A DNA stretch of 64,000 nt, from the NCBI GenBank assembly GCA_037447655.1, contig JBBHKE010002722.1, positions 1-64,000 on the forward strand. The letters are read 5' to 3'. Made by a program: the position numbers and the translations under genes. The notes below the pieces were generated by a model. The model made no database searches, was not told the origin of the DNA, and saw nothing but the letters and a program-made list of their open reading frames with translations. This document shows positions 24,401 through 37,134 of this stretch, piece after piece. Origin of the DNA: Zygnema cylindricum (Eukaryota > Streptophyta > Zygnematophyceae > Zygnematales > Zygnemataceae). How positions within the stretch are numbered: position 1 is the first letter of the stretch; each line of letters opens with the position of its first letter.

Positions 24401-27400
24401 GGAGAGGGAGGGCTTGTTAAGCGCGCCAAAGGTGGAATTCCATTGGCCAATGGGGATGCAAAACTGCCGAGACCTCCACCCTGGGCGTTGCATATGTGGA
24501 ATTCTCAGGGGAAGATAGGAGGAGAGGGTTTAGGGCTTAAAACTGGACACGAGAAGAAGGCTTGGGAAGGAGAGACAGTGAAAGTAGTTGACACGAGTCT
24601 GGTTGTGAGGAAAGGAAGGGGAAAGAAAATGGTTCAAAGACGAAGTAAGGAGGAACAAGACGAAGTGAGGGAGAATGGTGGGGCACACAGGTTAAAAGAT
24701 GGGGATGAGGATAATGATGGAGAAAGGGATGTAAATAGCATATACAGGGTGGAGTCTAGTGAGGGGAATTCAGAAGCGATTAGTGAGGAGAAAACTGAAA
24801 GGATGCAGGAGGGGCATTGTACATGTGATGAGAGAGAGGGGGAAGAGAAGGTATGTTGCAGAACAAGAGCAGAAAGTGGTGTATGTTTAGCTGAAAATAC
24901 GGTCTTGTCAACCTCGAAGAGAGGGACAGGAGAACTATGTGGAGACATTGGGGAGGGTGGGAGTGAGAGAGAAGAAGAGAAAGAAGAAACCATGTCAGAA
25001 ACATCGGGATCAGACGGTTCCGATTCTTCTGGGGAGTGGGAAGGAACTTCTTCAAGAGAGTGTGACGAGTGGGTGACTGTTAATCTTGTTGCAGTTCCTG
25101 GGCTTATGATGGATGATGTGGCGGCCATGACTGAGAAGGGATTGGATAAGCATCGGAGAGTGCCAAGTGGCGTCGCAATGGAGCATGTTCTGGTGCGAAT
25201 TTTACAATCTCTCCATAGGCAAAAGATAACAGATCATAAGTCGTGATGTTTATGGGCGTTTTTGACCTTGAAAATGGGGTGTTTGTGAGAGGGCCCGGTT
25301 GGCACTTTTTCTGGTCGCCCAGTTGGCATCAGCTTCTTAATTCCAAATTTCTACTGTCATGAGCAGGTGAAATTGAGGTGTTTTAAGAGATTGTTTATTT
25401 TGTTTGTTGGGGCTAAACAACATATATCATTTTTTTTTTTTGCGGTTTGTGGTCCAGGCGGAGGCAAAAGAAGGAAAAACTCCCGAGGGTCTTATTGTTT
25501 CCAGCAACCCTGATACAGTTCAGCAGGTGATAAACTATTCTTGGTCTGTTTGAGGACTTTTTTGACTGAACTGAAAATTTTGTTGGACGTACTTTTTCAT
25601 AAAGACGACCCTCACTGAGGCTGGTTTCTGCAGAAGAAAGTGGTAAAACAAGGAGAACAGTGAGGGAAAATTCATTATTACCAAAGCTACTCTCACCGAG
25701 AAGTTAATGTCTCTGTTGGAGTTAATGAATCCAATTCTGATTGAGGTTTTTTTGGCTCAAAATCATAAATTTGTGTTAATTTGCACTGTTTGTCAAGTTG
25801 AGCATAATGAGCCACTTTTCAAAACATAATTTAGTGCAGAACTAAATCCGCCTCAACACTAATAATTCACTAACTCCTATAGTAATGTAAGGTGTGCTTT
25901 GCTGCATTTTCAACATTCTGGTTTTGAAATGGTCAATATCATTAGTACATGAGCTTCTTCTCTGTAAACATTGTAGGTCCACTCAGGAGAAAATAGGATT
26001 AAAAACAATTCAGCTTTATTTCTTCCCCTCCACTTTTGATGTTGAATTCCTTTCTTTCCTTGTTCCCGTTTTTTTCTGGGGAAACAGGAAGCAAAGGCCC
26101 TTCATCCAATGGGTGAGCTTTGGGCCGATCGACGTTCTCGTATTCGGAAGGCTTCTAAATTCGGTACCTCACCGGATTGGGACCTCAAATCGGTATGTAA
26201 ATATTTTATTCTGTGAATGATTTTTATTTTGTGAATCTTTCCTTCTGTGTGTACTTCATTCTGTGAACATTTCATTCTTTCAATATTTCACTATGTCAAC
26301 ATGTTATTCTTTTGAACGTTTTATTCTGTACATATTTTGTTCTGTGAACATTTCTTGTTGTGACTTTCATTCCGCAAATGTTTTGTTCAGTTTTCATATA
26401 TAATGCTGCTCAAGGTCTCTTTTTTTCTCATTCTCTTTTTTTAAATCATTGGAATGTCCCTTCATTTTGGTAAGGATTCTTTTTTCCGAACTGAAAGGAG
26501 GTCTGGTTTGTTTATTTATTTTTTTGCAGATGATTGTGAAGAGTGGGGATGACTGCCGACAGGAGCATCTTGCAGTTCAGTTAATGTCCCACATTCAAGG
26601 TATTTATGTTTTAAGGAATTGGAGGTAAACCTGTAGGTTTGAGCTTTGGTGGAAAATTGTCCACATTTTTCTTTCACCACAAATCTTAACATTGAAAACA
26701 TGACTTGTCAGAAACCCGATTTTTGGTTGTTGTTGTTGTGGTTTACTTCACTTGAAGTCTTCCAGTTGTCCAATCTGAACCTTTTGTTTACCAAAATCAT
26801 CAAATATTCCAATATTCCCTTTGTGTTTGCTGAATTTCAATCAAAATTTGAAGGTTCTCGTGTGTTTCATCAAAGCCGTTGATTAAGTCATGACTGTCTG
26901 TATGTTTCAAAAACAAGACCACTTTTGTGAATTGCAAGGAAGCTCGGATCTCGATCGACATTCGAGAGTTCAATTTCATCAACTATAGGAAGTCCAGTTT
27001 CAGATGTTAACTAGTGTCTGCTAATCATTAAAGGCTTTTAGATCACTTTATTAACGGTAACCGTGTCAAATACGAGAGTTTATTAAGATTGGAAAATTGT
27101 CATCTACACACGTTCCTGCTTTTGTGTTGAAGCTCTTTTCGGTAAGCTCGTGTTACTTCCATTTTACTTACTCGAAACGAAGATTTTTGAATCTTTTTTT
27201 CTCCTTTTCAGATATTTTTACTGAGGCTGATTTACCCCTTTGGCTTCGTCCTTATGAGGTCATTGTGACTTCGTCCAATACGGCTCTCATTGAAACAATT
27301 CCTGACGCTGTAAGTTCTTATTTTTCCCCTTAACAATTTCCCTTCTTTCGTTATGAATCGTTTTAAAAAGAGCATAACTTGTTTGGAGGACAGTTTTTCG

Positions 27401-30400
27401 AGTGGAAAGTTGTGCTTGTGTTGTTGTTTTTGTTTGAGAAAATGTGATAGCCTGTTGTTAAAGTCTTAAATCTTTCGAATTTTTGTGTGTTTCTTCCAGG
27501 TTTCAATACATTCCCTGAAGAGCCGAAATCCAAATGTGACAGGTCTGAGGGAATATTTTAACCTCAAATATAAGGAAAATTCGAAAGATTTTCAAAGTGC
27601 GCAAAAAAAATTCGTTGAAAGTATGGCAGGTTACTCCATCTTTTGTTACTTGATGCAAGTAAAAGATCGACATAATGGAAACATTATGTTGGATAAGGAT
27701 GGGAGAATAATTCACATTGATTTTGGATTTATGCTTTCAAACTCGCCTGGGGGAGTCAACTTTGAAAATGCTCCATTCAAGTTGACAAGAGAGTTTTTGG
27801 AGGTAAGATTATTATTTTGGAAGTTTTCGGAGCTTGGGATTTTCTTTTTGGTAGTTTTGAATCCCTTAACTGCTCTAATGTTATATAGCATGAGAAAACA
27901 AAGGGAAAGAAAAAATGAACTTTTGCGACTAACAATGTATCTGGTCATCTTGCAAGACGGGTGAAATTTTTTGTTTAAAATTTCCAGAGATTCATGTTGT
28001 TTTACGTTGTTTATAAATTTATTTTCTTCTATTTTCACCAGAATGTATGTGGATTGTCTTCACCCGTTTGTTTGTTTGTTTGTTATATTGATTATTGTTG
28101 AGGTGTTATAGCGATTGTTGATGAGGTTGTTGATAGAAAGCTGATTTTGAAAATGGAATTTTTTTATGGCTCAGGTTATGGATTCAGATGCAGAAGGGAC
28201 TGCTAGTGAACCTTTTGATTACTTTAAGGTACATTTTTTTGCGGTTTATTTTGGTATTCCTTTTGTCTTTATTGTTTTCTATTGTTTTTATTGTTGCTGC
28301 TGTTTTTATTGTTTGTTGTTTTTTTTTTTGTTTTTTGTTTTTTTGTAATAGAAGCGCTTTACTTGTTAAACACATTTTTTTCGTATTTTCTGAAAACATT
28401 TTTCTGTATATCGAAAACGCATGTTTATGCGAATTTTTTCTTGGATCGAACAATAACGGGTAGCAAAATAATGATATTATTATTATAAGACCCTGTGATT
28501 TTATTTATTAGACTGGGTGGGAAAAACAAAACGGCAGAGGTTATCAAGAAACTTACTTTGTCTGTTGTCCCGTTACAGTCAAGATTTCTAGGAAATAAGA
28601 AAAGAAAGTGAAGTAAATGATAAATAATTATGGTTGCCATAAAATTCTGCAAAACTTTAAAGGCTGTTTTTGTGAATGCGTGTGTTTTCTGGTGAAACTC
28701 CTGATGTTTAGGATACAACAACCCCAAAAAGCCTCGAAAAGTCTTTATAAGGAAGCCATATCTTATATCCTCAAACTAGCCTGTTCAAATTGATTCACAG
28801 TTCATATCAATAGGATTCTCCAGTAAATGTTGGTCCTAAAGTACATTTAGTATTTGGAAAAAAAAGTTATTTTGTGATTAAATCTATGGATGTCTTTTTG
28901 GTGGATTCAATCGTGGGAAAACGGAATTTTTTTGGGAATTAATTGTTGGGTATCTGTTTTTGTTTTTTCCTTTTACTTTTTCTAGGTTCTCTGTATCCAA
29001 GGCTTCCTTACCTGTCGGAAACACGCGGAACGTATTCTTCTTCTAGTTGAGATGATGCAGGTGAGCTTCCAGTGTTTTTGACATAAGCTTGTGAATTGTT
29101 AAATTGAGGATATTGAATTCGATATATGACGAGGTCAATGGGTATTTGCTAATTTAACAGTATCGAGGTAAGCTTGTAAAATTGTGAAATCGACCATTTG
29201 TTTTATGACAAGGACAAGGATACTACTTCAGTGTCTTATGTAAGCTTGTGCAATTGTTAAACTGACAATGTCAGATTGATTTTAGGGCAAGGGTCCACTG
29301 TAAGGTTATAAACTTGTAAAATTGACTAAAACAAACTGGAGGGAGGGAGGGAGGGAGGGAGGGAGGGAGGGAGGGAGGAGGAGGAGGGAGGGGGGAGGGA
29401 GGGAGGGAGGGAGGGAGGGAGGGGTATCCCCTTTTCTGATTTTGGGGGAAATTGTCTTATTGGGGAACAGCATTCGGGGTGCAAATGCTTTAAGGCGGGT
29501 CCTCGAACCATTCACAATCTTCGAAAACGGTTCCACCTTACACTCACAGAAGAGGTTAGTAGCAATAACTGAGTGGCTGTATGTTGGTTTTTTAGGCCTT
29601 TACATTATCGGAAATAAACGAACATGTTAAATATGTCACCTTCTCACTTCTTCTTAATGGTTCTTTTACAAATTTAACTTTTTTTTTACACACTGACTCA
29701 CACCAACCTTGGTTAACAAAGTTTACGCAAGCAAAAGTACATTTAGGGTTATTTGAGGGTTTATATGGGGTTTTTATGGATTTTAGATTTTTATTCTGTA
29801 TTTTCTTTAAGGGGATGGTTGAACCTGGGATTTTGAAACCCTGAACATCTTGTTTCTTTAAAACGTTAATCGGTTTTCGATCTCGACTGAGAAAATGTGT
29901 ATGTGTGGGAGAGGAAGGGGGAGGAGGGAGAGGGAGAGAAAGAGGGTCTTAACATAACTGTTTTGGGTATCAATGTATATTTAATTCATTTTCCTTCCTA
30001 ACTTGACATTCTACTTACACTCATTCAAACCTTCAGTGAAATACAATAGGTGTTCGGATTTCAAATACTTTGTTAACTTGTTATTCATGATGTCACTATG
30101 GTCATATATTTCATTAGCAATTGCGATTTTAAAATTGACATTTCCTATATTCCTCCAACTTCCCTTTTCCTTTTTTTGTATAAGTGCCCCGAAAAAGTTC
30201 AACATTCTGTCTTTTTTTTCTTCTCACCTTTCAAAGACATTTTAGATTTCCTTTCCTTTATTAGGTTAGCAACCTGTATCAAAATAATACCTCATGTTAA
30301 TAAAAAATTTTATGGTTTTGCTTGGTCTACCTTAACACGTGTAAAAAAAATCTTCTTTCCAACATGAAACGCCGTAGTTTATTAGTATTTCTTTTTCATT

Positions 30401-30552
30401 TTTGTTTTGGTGTTACTTAAATTTCCCTTTTCTTTTTGTTGTATATACAGCAATGTGTTTCGCTTGTTTTGGAGCTTATCACAAACAGTTTGGATGCTTG
30501 GAGAACGCGACAATATGACTACTATCAGAGAGTTCTCAATGGAATTCTCTAA
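15410..30552 (+). CDS. Phosphatidylinositol 4-kinase beta (plant type), 16 exons, about 1951 aa
   Basis: Makes phosphatidylinositol 4-phosphate from phosphatidylinositol and ATP; plant PI4K-beta acts at the trans-Golgi with RabA4-type GTPases. Exons: 15410-15549, 18306-18480, 18690-22073, 22585-22791, 23132-23180, 23665-23797, 24385-25192, 25458-25526, 26088-26192, 26530-26599, 27212-27309, 27500-27802, 28175-28228, 28986-29060, 29471-29554, 30451-30552; all introns GT-AG, phases agree. The start is the first ATG after an in-frame TAA at 15368. The N-terminus matches the family's lipid kinase unique domain (FFDSAFFCEWIAVTYLYR, then GVRDYLCNRMYNLP). Kinase motifs: VKSGDDCRQEHLA (exon 10), catalytic VKDRHNGN (near residue 1802), DFGFMLSNSPGG (near 1820), C-terminal QYDYYQRVLNGIL. 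The Arabidopsis enzymes are about 1100 residues; the excess is in exon 3. Exon 7's acceptor is the least certain boundary. Confidence 0.9.
16011..16075. repeat. (GGGA)n purine tract in PI4K intron 1
   Basis: Interrupted GGGAGGGAGGGG run on +; four or more G-triplets in close spacing make a G-quadruplex possible in DNA or pre-mRNA. Confidence 0.8.
16521..16545. repeat. MITE end remnant in PI4K intron 1
   Basis: TACACCGTGTATCGCTATTA matches the terminal core of the A/B/D MITE families (CACCG..ATCG.TATTAG). No partner end is visible nearby, so it is a relic or solo end. Confidence 0.5.
18690..22073 (+). other. PI4K exon 3: giant exon with charged F-x-K-L repeats and Gly/Ser/Pro-rich tail
   Basis: A single 3384-nt exon (residues about 106-1233). 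From about residue 234 to 876 it holds some twelve spaced copies of an aromatic-basic motif, e.g. FFRKFIKEEG, LFRYFRRKEG, FYTKYFRKGK, FFPKLFWKGN, LFKRLWGEKK, FFRKLFGGKG, FLGKLFMGRA, YFRRLIRGRG, LRKRLFGAKE, FLRKLNPFRG, FLRKLWREKG, separated by acidic or glycine-rich spacers of 25-90 residues. This is the plant PI4K charged (PPC) repeat region, strongly expanded. Then follow Ser/Thr-Pro clusters (TPKGPPTPKRPLTPP, about 20890-20930) and a polyglycine tract (about 21565-21640), both suggestive of disorder and phosphorylation. Confidence 0.8.
26088..30552 (+). other. PI4K catalytic region (exons 9-16)
   Basis: Exons 9-16 encode the PI3/PI4-kinase catalytic core in conserved order: the segment before the ATP loop (exon 9), VKSGDDCRQEHLAVQL (exon 10), DIFTEADLPLWLRPYEV (exon 11), ESMAGYSIFCYL and catalytic DRHNGN plus HIDFGFMLS (exon 12), DSDAEG...FDYFK (exon 13), FLTCRKHAERILLLVEMMQ (exon 14), GPRTIHNLRKRFHL (exon 15), and the terminal exon. 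All catalytic residues are present and there is no stop or shift. Confidence 0.9.
29338..29422. repeat. (GGGA)n microsatellite in PI4K intron 14
   Basis: About 20 GGGA/GGA units on the sense strand, ending about 50 nt upstream of the exon 15 acceptor (29470/29471), where the polypyrimidine tract is also weak. A G-quadruplex in the pre-mRNA could affect use of this acceptor. Confidence 0.9.
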
Positions 30553-33465
30553 GATTCCCTTCTCCCTCCCCCTCTCTCCCCCACTCCTCCTCTCCACTGC
30601 GTCGTTACTGTTTTCTCATACAATAAGCCGTTAGGCTTTGGTAGGTTCCGTTTAATGGGTTCATTTGATCCAAAATGTTGTATGCTATATAGCATTCTTT
30701 TGCTTATGTGGGGGCTTCAATATAGGGCATGTGTGCCCCCTCTACAATAAGCATTTAAGATTTGTACCATAAAAGGTTTAAGCAGTTTTTGCACTGTATG
30801 CAATAATGCTTTATTCGGCAGCACTTGTTTTGTCCTTTTAGGAGGCGGCTCCCTTAGTCCTTTTTAGTAACGGAGAAATATTGAGTACTTGTAGGCTATT
30901 AGTGTCTCGATGGCCGACTATTGTAGGAAAGCCGCAGTACTACGTAGCTCTCCATTGTTGGGCTTTTTTTCATTTTTTTTTGCCAACTATTATGCGAATT
31001 GTCACATCAACTATTCCTCTCGGTTCCCTATTGTCAAAATTTAATTGTGGATCTTGTTCCACATCGATGTATATGGTATGAATGGCTCTTGATCAGATCT
31101 TTTGATCAAACCGAGTTTGCCTCGTGTTTAGAAAAGGTACATGAAAGAAAGTGTCGCTCGAGGTTCAAATTTTGGCCACAAAGAAGGCCGAAGTTGAGTA
31201 AATCTGACTGAAAAGTCTGACTGAATTTGGCCGTTTAAAGATTGTTTAAAATCCAGTGCATGTGAACGAATTCGTCCGCGGTACAAAAAGCTTTCTATCA
31301 TGATGATTTTGCAACTTTTCGGCAATAATATAGTAGCAAAAGCAGTTTTGCGCTTTAGGAATTGTTTTAGACAAGTAGCCAATCTGTAAAACTGGAACTG
31401 TGAAATTTTGAAAGAACAGGTTTTGGTCTGCATTTTGTTTTTTTCTTAATGTTTCCTTTCCTTGCTCATCTCTGTGATCTAATTCTATAAATTTGTAACG
31501 AATATGGATGCTAGATGGTGTTGAAATGAAAGTTTCCAAGTGTGTATCAATTTTATGACATGATGGTATGCACTTATTTATTTCTATTGTCTCGTGCTTC
31601 TTCATTTAAACATCGTTATAAGTATTACTGGCTCTTTTTGTGGTAAAAACGGTGTTATCTCATTAGGTCTGCATGAGAAATGAGCTGGACATGTCCTGTG
31701 TTGTTCACTTAGCTTTGACTGTGTGAGTGGAATTAATTTGTGGACACCTGTCAAAGTAACACTGACATAATGGCCTCAACAAACTTATGCACAAATATGA
31801 TAATCTGCGTTCAGTGCCAAACTGGGAAGGGTTACAGCAGGATTTTTCCATATTTCAAGACGTGGGGACTTTTGTTTGTCAGTGGCGACTGTCAATGGAC
31901 CGCAAAAAGTGTGACATGACCTAGTCTACTGAAAAGTCACACATTTGTAGAGAAGGTTGGAGAGTCTAGCTCTATACCAGAGGGCCGCGTATATTTGCCA
32001 ACCTACTGGACCATTTATATAATTTTAAAGACAAGACATAGGAAGTGTTTGTGGTTCGGCTTGATAGTATCGACAGATTTGTTGTAATATACCATATTTA
32101 ACAAGGTAGAATGAGTGCACTCAAATGAGGAGTGCACAGACATTGTACAGCAGTATATTCTCACCTTCTCACCTTCTGAATCTCACCTTCTGTTATTAAG
32201 CACCTTGTTGTGATTAGGTTCAAGTGCCAATGTACTGTGCATCGTCCATAAGGGGGGTTTGTTGGTTCCTGTGAACGTGATTCACTGCAATGCATAGTTG
32301 TGATATGAGAACGTTCCTTTGCTTTACAATTGTGGGGTTAACAACGTAACAGTACCATATTCACGTGTATATATCTTAACTACAACATCGAATATTAAAT
32401 CAATAACTGCACAAAGTAGGTTTTACCATAAGCGATCACATGTACTTAGTGTGTCACATTGAATGTAGGCGCCTTCAGACATCCAGCATGAATAATATTG
32501 TTTTAACCAATCACCATGGTGGACCTACTAGAATCTACGACAACAACAAAAGGAAGTGGATGCATAAACGGTACGGAAAATGGGACAAACAAAAGAAGGA
32601 TTACAATGCCAAACTCGTACTCCTAGTTTTCGTGTGACAGTAAAATTGTTTACTTTGATCCAGAATAGCATGTGAATACAAGGTATATTTGACCTTAGGC
32701 TGAGCAGCTGAGTGAGATCCACACCATTGGAGTATGAGGACATAACCATCAGTTTATCACCATTGTCAACATTTTCAGTTTATCAATTCATAACTTCGTT
32801 TCACAATAAGACTTATTATAAACTTAGAATGGGAGAATGATCTCGATACAAAAAAAGGAATAACATCAGTTCATAAACTCGCGATTGTGTGAACATAAAG
32901 GTAGCAAGTAAGCCAAAAGTTTCAGCAGTTTCTATGTGCTGATGCGAGTCGTCCCGCATCTTGAGCCTATACAATATAGTAATATAAATTGGCCTCCTGT
33001 ATTTAGCCCTCTTGTCTCAGATATTTGCAGTGACATGCATCGGCGCACCTTTTGAAAAGTTTCAAATATCGGTATAGCCAAACGATACAAAAACTGTCAG
33101 GCGTATCCGAAGCATAAAATTCGATGCAAGAGCCTTGATAGTACATTAGTACTGGACCGGCATATTATACGTTACTGTACTGTACCGTACATATTTTCCC
33201 CGGCTTTTGTAAATCTGGCGGTCTTTTACATTTTTGCCTGCATCTGTTGCCCGATACACACAAATATTTTTTTTTCACATGACAAATGTTGTTAAAAAAT
33301 CATTCCAACAAGAGACAGTGGAGGGAGGGAATGGGCGAGAGAGAGAACGAGATGCGACGGCGGTGGATTTTTTTTACAATTGACACTGCAAATTTTTTCC
33401 GACATGCGGATGACGGCCAGAAAAAACATTTCTATGTACTTTTCTTCATGCGAAATGCTTTAAAC
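30553..33465. other. PI4K 3' UTR and intergenic DNA
   Basis: CT-rich sequence follows the stop (30555-30600). Beyond this I see no gene; small open frames (for example 31246-31605 on -) have no family resemblance. From about 33100 the GTAC-rich composition of the repeat regions returns. Confidence 0.4.
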
Positions 33466-33847
33466 CATACTTCAAAAGTAGGCGTTTCTATTGTAGGCCT
33501 TCTGTAGGCGCCTTTATCGTAAGTTGTGTTATGGGCTTTTCATGTGATCTTCTTAAATCGCTACTTTGATCAGCGACCATCCGATCGTCCAAATCTGACA
33601 GTTTAAACAAAAAATACCTCAAAACTCACAGAAAAATATTTTTTTGTCCGAATGTTTTTCAAAATTTAGACATGACATTTAATTCTCTATCGATCGATGT
33701 GCAACTCAACACAGGGTTTCTTTTTAACCCTGTTACTATTTTTTTTCATTTTGCGACCAATACAATATGGGTCTTAAGGTCATATTGTATGTTTTACGTA
33801 CAATAGGCATATTGCATGGGCGTACTTTCACCTACTTTTGAACTATG
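33466..33847. mobile_element. Family C MITE, 382 bp
   Basis: CATACTTCAAAAGTAGGCG ... CACCTACTTTTGAACTATG, flanked by CTTTAAAC (33458-33465) and CTTTAAAT (33848-33855), an 8-bp duplication with one mismatch. The interior has the ATGGGCTTTTCATGTGATC and ATACAATATG blocks of the family. Confidence 0.85.
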
Positions 33848-34169
33848 CTTTAAATCGTGCGAAACGTGCGGAGTTCTCCTAATCTTTGTTAGGTGTCACT
33901 TTTCTTTAAGTTGGCACTCGAGGTGGTTGGAGACCAAAATTAAACATGCGTTGACATGACGTGGCAGTGGGTTGTAAAACGGAAGACGACAATTATGAAA
34001 TACGACGAAGTTTGAGGACGACGTAAATTGTAGCTCTTTCTCTACAGTTTATTCCTTTTACGACACAATATTTTTCGGGGCAACATTTAATATTAAAAAA
34101 CGACAGAAAAAACCTTTACTGTAGCACATCGGTACATACCCCATAAATAGTGTGCCAAATACTTCTCTG

Positions 34170-36476
34170 TAGTGTTGGGTATCGGGTAAATTCATATCGC
34201 GATAATTTCGATATTCGATATATCGAATATCGATCGAGCAGAATCCTTGATATATCGTACCGCGACCAACATAAATTATAGCGATATATATTGCGATATA
34301 TAGTATTTTTTAAATTTAATATTTTATATTTTTATACAATATGTTATTTTACCAAAAAAGACATATTGTCTGATACGCCACATACGACGTGATTTTCGTT
34401 CCGTGACTTAGGGTGACGTTCCATCAGGCGAAAAGTGGCGTAGTTTACATAAATCCGCGACCCTCCGTACCAAATTGTACCGCCTATTCTGTTTTTATAC
34501 GAAAAACAACATTACAAAGAATCTTGCCGATACTCTCCGAAGGTCTTGGAGGTAATACTGGCCGTCGGATATTCATCTCGAGGTGGGTTGGCATATTCAG
34601 GAAAAAAAAATCGTGACACGCTAGACGATTAAGCTACGTGTCATGATGGAAAACCAGCAAAAAATCTTAAGATTTGCACATGACACGCGGTTTCCAAAAT
34701 ACAACCGATAATAAAAACGAAATTTCGTAACATTCCCTCGTCACGCTATTTTCGTTAACTTTTGTTCGTCACACTATTTCTCTCAAAGGACTTTCGTTAT
34801 GTTCGAAAATTGAAACCCTAAAGAATGAGCTGGCGTACAGACTGGCGTCTGCAAAAAGTATACAAGTTTTGTCGTACGGTTACTTTGTACGCAGGTACAT
34901 GGTACGCAAGTCAATATTTGAAGCTATGTTTGTCGGTGCTAAAACTATGAAAGATATTCAATATCGGATCGTAGCTTGCGTGGCGCTAGTCAATTTATAA
35001 CACGTGACTTACAAACTCTACGTGATGGAACATCGACTCAATCGACCCGGTCTGTAGAGTTTGCCTTACAATTACATAAACGTATGATGGAACTTCACCC
35101 TTAAAGGAAGACGCCGCAAAATGTAACCGACAAAAAAGTACTAATTTTGTAATTCATATAATTACTTATTTGGGGTATGGTTACATCAGGTGGTCTTTGT
35201 AATAGTACGGACAACAAAAGTTATGTATTACAGAGGCCTCGGTTACATCGCGTAACGTTTGTAAACAAGTTTTTACATACATGTTTTGATTTGAGTGGTT
35301 CCTTGTAAGTTGACGATCAAATCTCTAAAATTGTCAAAAAAATGAATACATACCATTTTCGTATAGAAATCCGTACTTGCGTATTATATACGTGTACTTC
35401 GCAAGTGTATCGTGCCAATGTACCTCAAAGATCTCCTTCACTCTACTGACTTTCATGGAAGAACGGTATTTCTTTTCGGCAAAGAGGTTTCATTCGTAGT
35501 ATGCGCACGGTAAAAAACTTTGAAAAAGAATGCATATGCGCATTATTCAAGATTTCAGATTTTTTAAAATGCGTTGACCGACTTTGACTTAATTATAAAA
35601 TAAATATACGAAAAATTTCATCAAAAGTACTACTACAACTTAGGGTATGTGTCCATGTATTAAAGTACTGGGTTTTTTATCAGCACGAAGGAGAGTACTC
35701 CCTATTTTTTTCATTGCCCATCACGCGCATGTACGTAAAAAAACTGGATTTAATCAAATTTAACTCAAAAAAAAATTTACATCAACATTGGTACTGTTTA
35801 ACCAGCGTTAATTATTCTAATGTCGAGTATATATAGATAGTGTAATGTAAAAATGTGTCAGTCCGTACTAAAACTGCTCATTATTTCGTACATTGGTAAA
35901 AAATAAGTGTCAGAGAATGGCGTCGAAAGAAAAAATTGAGTGCGTCGCACGGAAAAGCGTACTCAGATTTGATTCCAAGTCAAAAAATCGCGAGAACGTG
36001 CTCTCACATATTCAGGCATCGAATATGTGAACACAGACTTTCGCGGATACCCTAAAAGCATGGGAAAATATATCGATTTCTTAACTCTAACAGCGATTCA
36101 CGGTGTACTTTCAACCTTTTTTTTAGAAATTTCGTACATTATATCCGTACAGTTAACTCGTACACGAAAAGTATACGAAATTTCCGAAAAGTTAAAAAAA
36201 CCCTAAAAATAATGCATAATCGTAAAAACTTCAGAATTTTAACGAATGAAACCTCTATGCTTTTCGACAACTATTTTACGGTCACTTTGTCCGAAGGCAC
36301 GTGACTTTGGTGACCTGTGATTTTTTTATGCTTTGATATATTGGTGATACGATATATCGGCAATATTTCGCGATGGTTTCATTTTCGATATATCGAAGCG
36401 ATATATCGACTATCGGGTACTTGAAATTCGATATATATGTCGAATATCGGCAAATGGTCCTCGATACCCAACACTA
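34170..36476. mobile_element. Non-autonomous hAT element (outermost layer of the nest)
   Basis: The left end TAGTGTTGGGTATCGGG (34170) and right end CGATACCCAACACTA (36476) are inverted repeats of hAT type. The left TSD is CTTCTCTG at 34162-34169; the right copy, identical, lies at 44709-44716 because MITE A and everything inside it entered at the terminal TA. Both subterminal zones are crowded with CGATATATCG-like palindromes, the usual binding arrays of hAT transposases. No transposase frame. A Harbinger-like MITE is nested at 34408-35103. Confidence 0.9.
34408..35103. mobile_element. Harbinger-like MITE (TTA target) inside the hAT element
   Basis: TTA then GGGTGACGTTCCATCAGGCG at 34408, and at the other end, inverted, GGGTGAAGTTCCATCATACG followed by TTA (35101-35103). 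The 3-bp TTA duplication and G-rich TIR are typical of PIF/Harbinger. No gene. Confidence 0.7.
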
Positions 36477-37134
36477 CACCGCCAATCGCTATTTGCGCAG
36501 TGTACGCTAATTCCGTCCCGCTTTTTTTTTTATTCTCCAATAGCATAGCTTATTCTATTTTTCTATGTACGCCATTTAGGGTTCTTTTCCAAGTACCGTA
36601 CAAAACAGAAGTACGTCATCTTTTAACTAGTGTGGTGTACGGTCAGATTCAGACCGTACAACAACATACCTTTTAAAGTGAAAAAGTACAATTCAATATG
36701 TTTGGTAGCCGCGGACGCATGAGAATGTGCGGTATAAAAAGGGGATCAAATCGGGTTGTCAAATATCACGTTCGCATATATTCGTCCAATAACCACGTTT
36801 CGACTGTGTGAACGTACGATTTATGTACTATTTGCCAGATTTTGTATAAATACCTATATTAGTGTAAGCATGTTTGCGACCGACATTTACTTTTTTCAAA
36901 GACTCAAATTATAATTATTAAACAATTAGAGTGTATGTTTTTTTTCAAAATTTTAAAATTTTTAATTAGCGTAAACCACGGTAATTATTCAGATACGCTA
37001 AAGAAACCTCTACGGTAATACACCGCGAATCGTTATTAGTGTCAATAACTCTAATTTGGGTTCATAAAATTTTGATTTTTTTCCTCAAATAGGATACATG
37101 ATTTTAATTTTTCCTTTACGTTAATTAAGGTACC

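Noticed and set aside
24634-25128. Serine/proline-rich 164-codon frame on the minus strand
   Set aside because: Antisense shadow of the acidic, charged exon 7 of PI4K.
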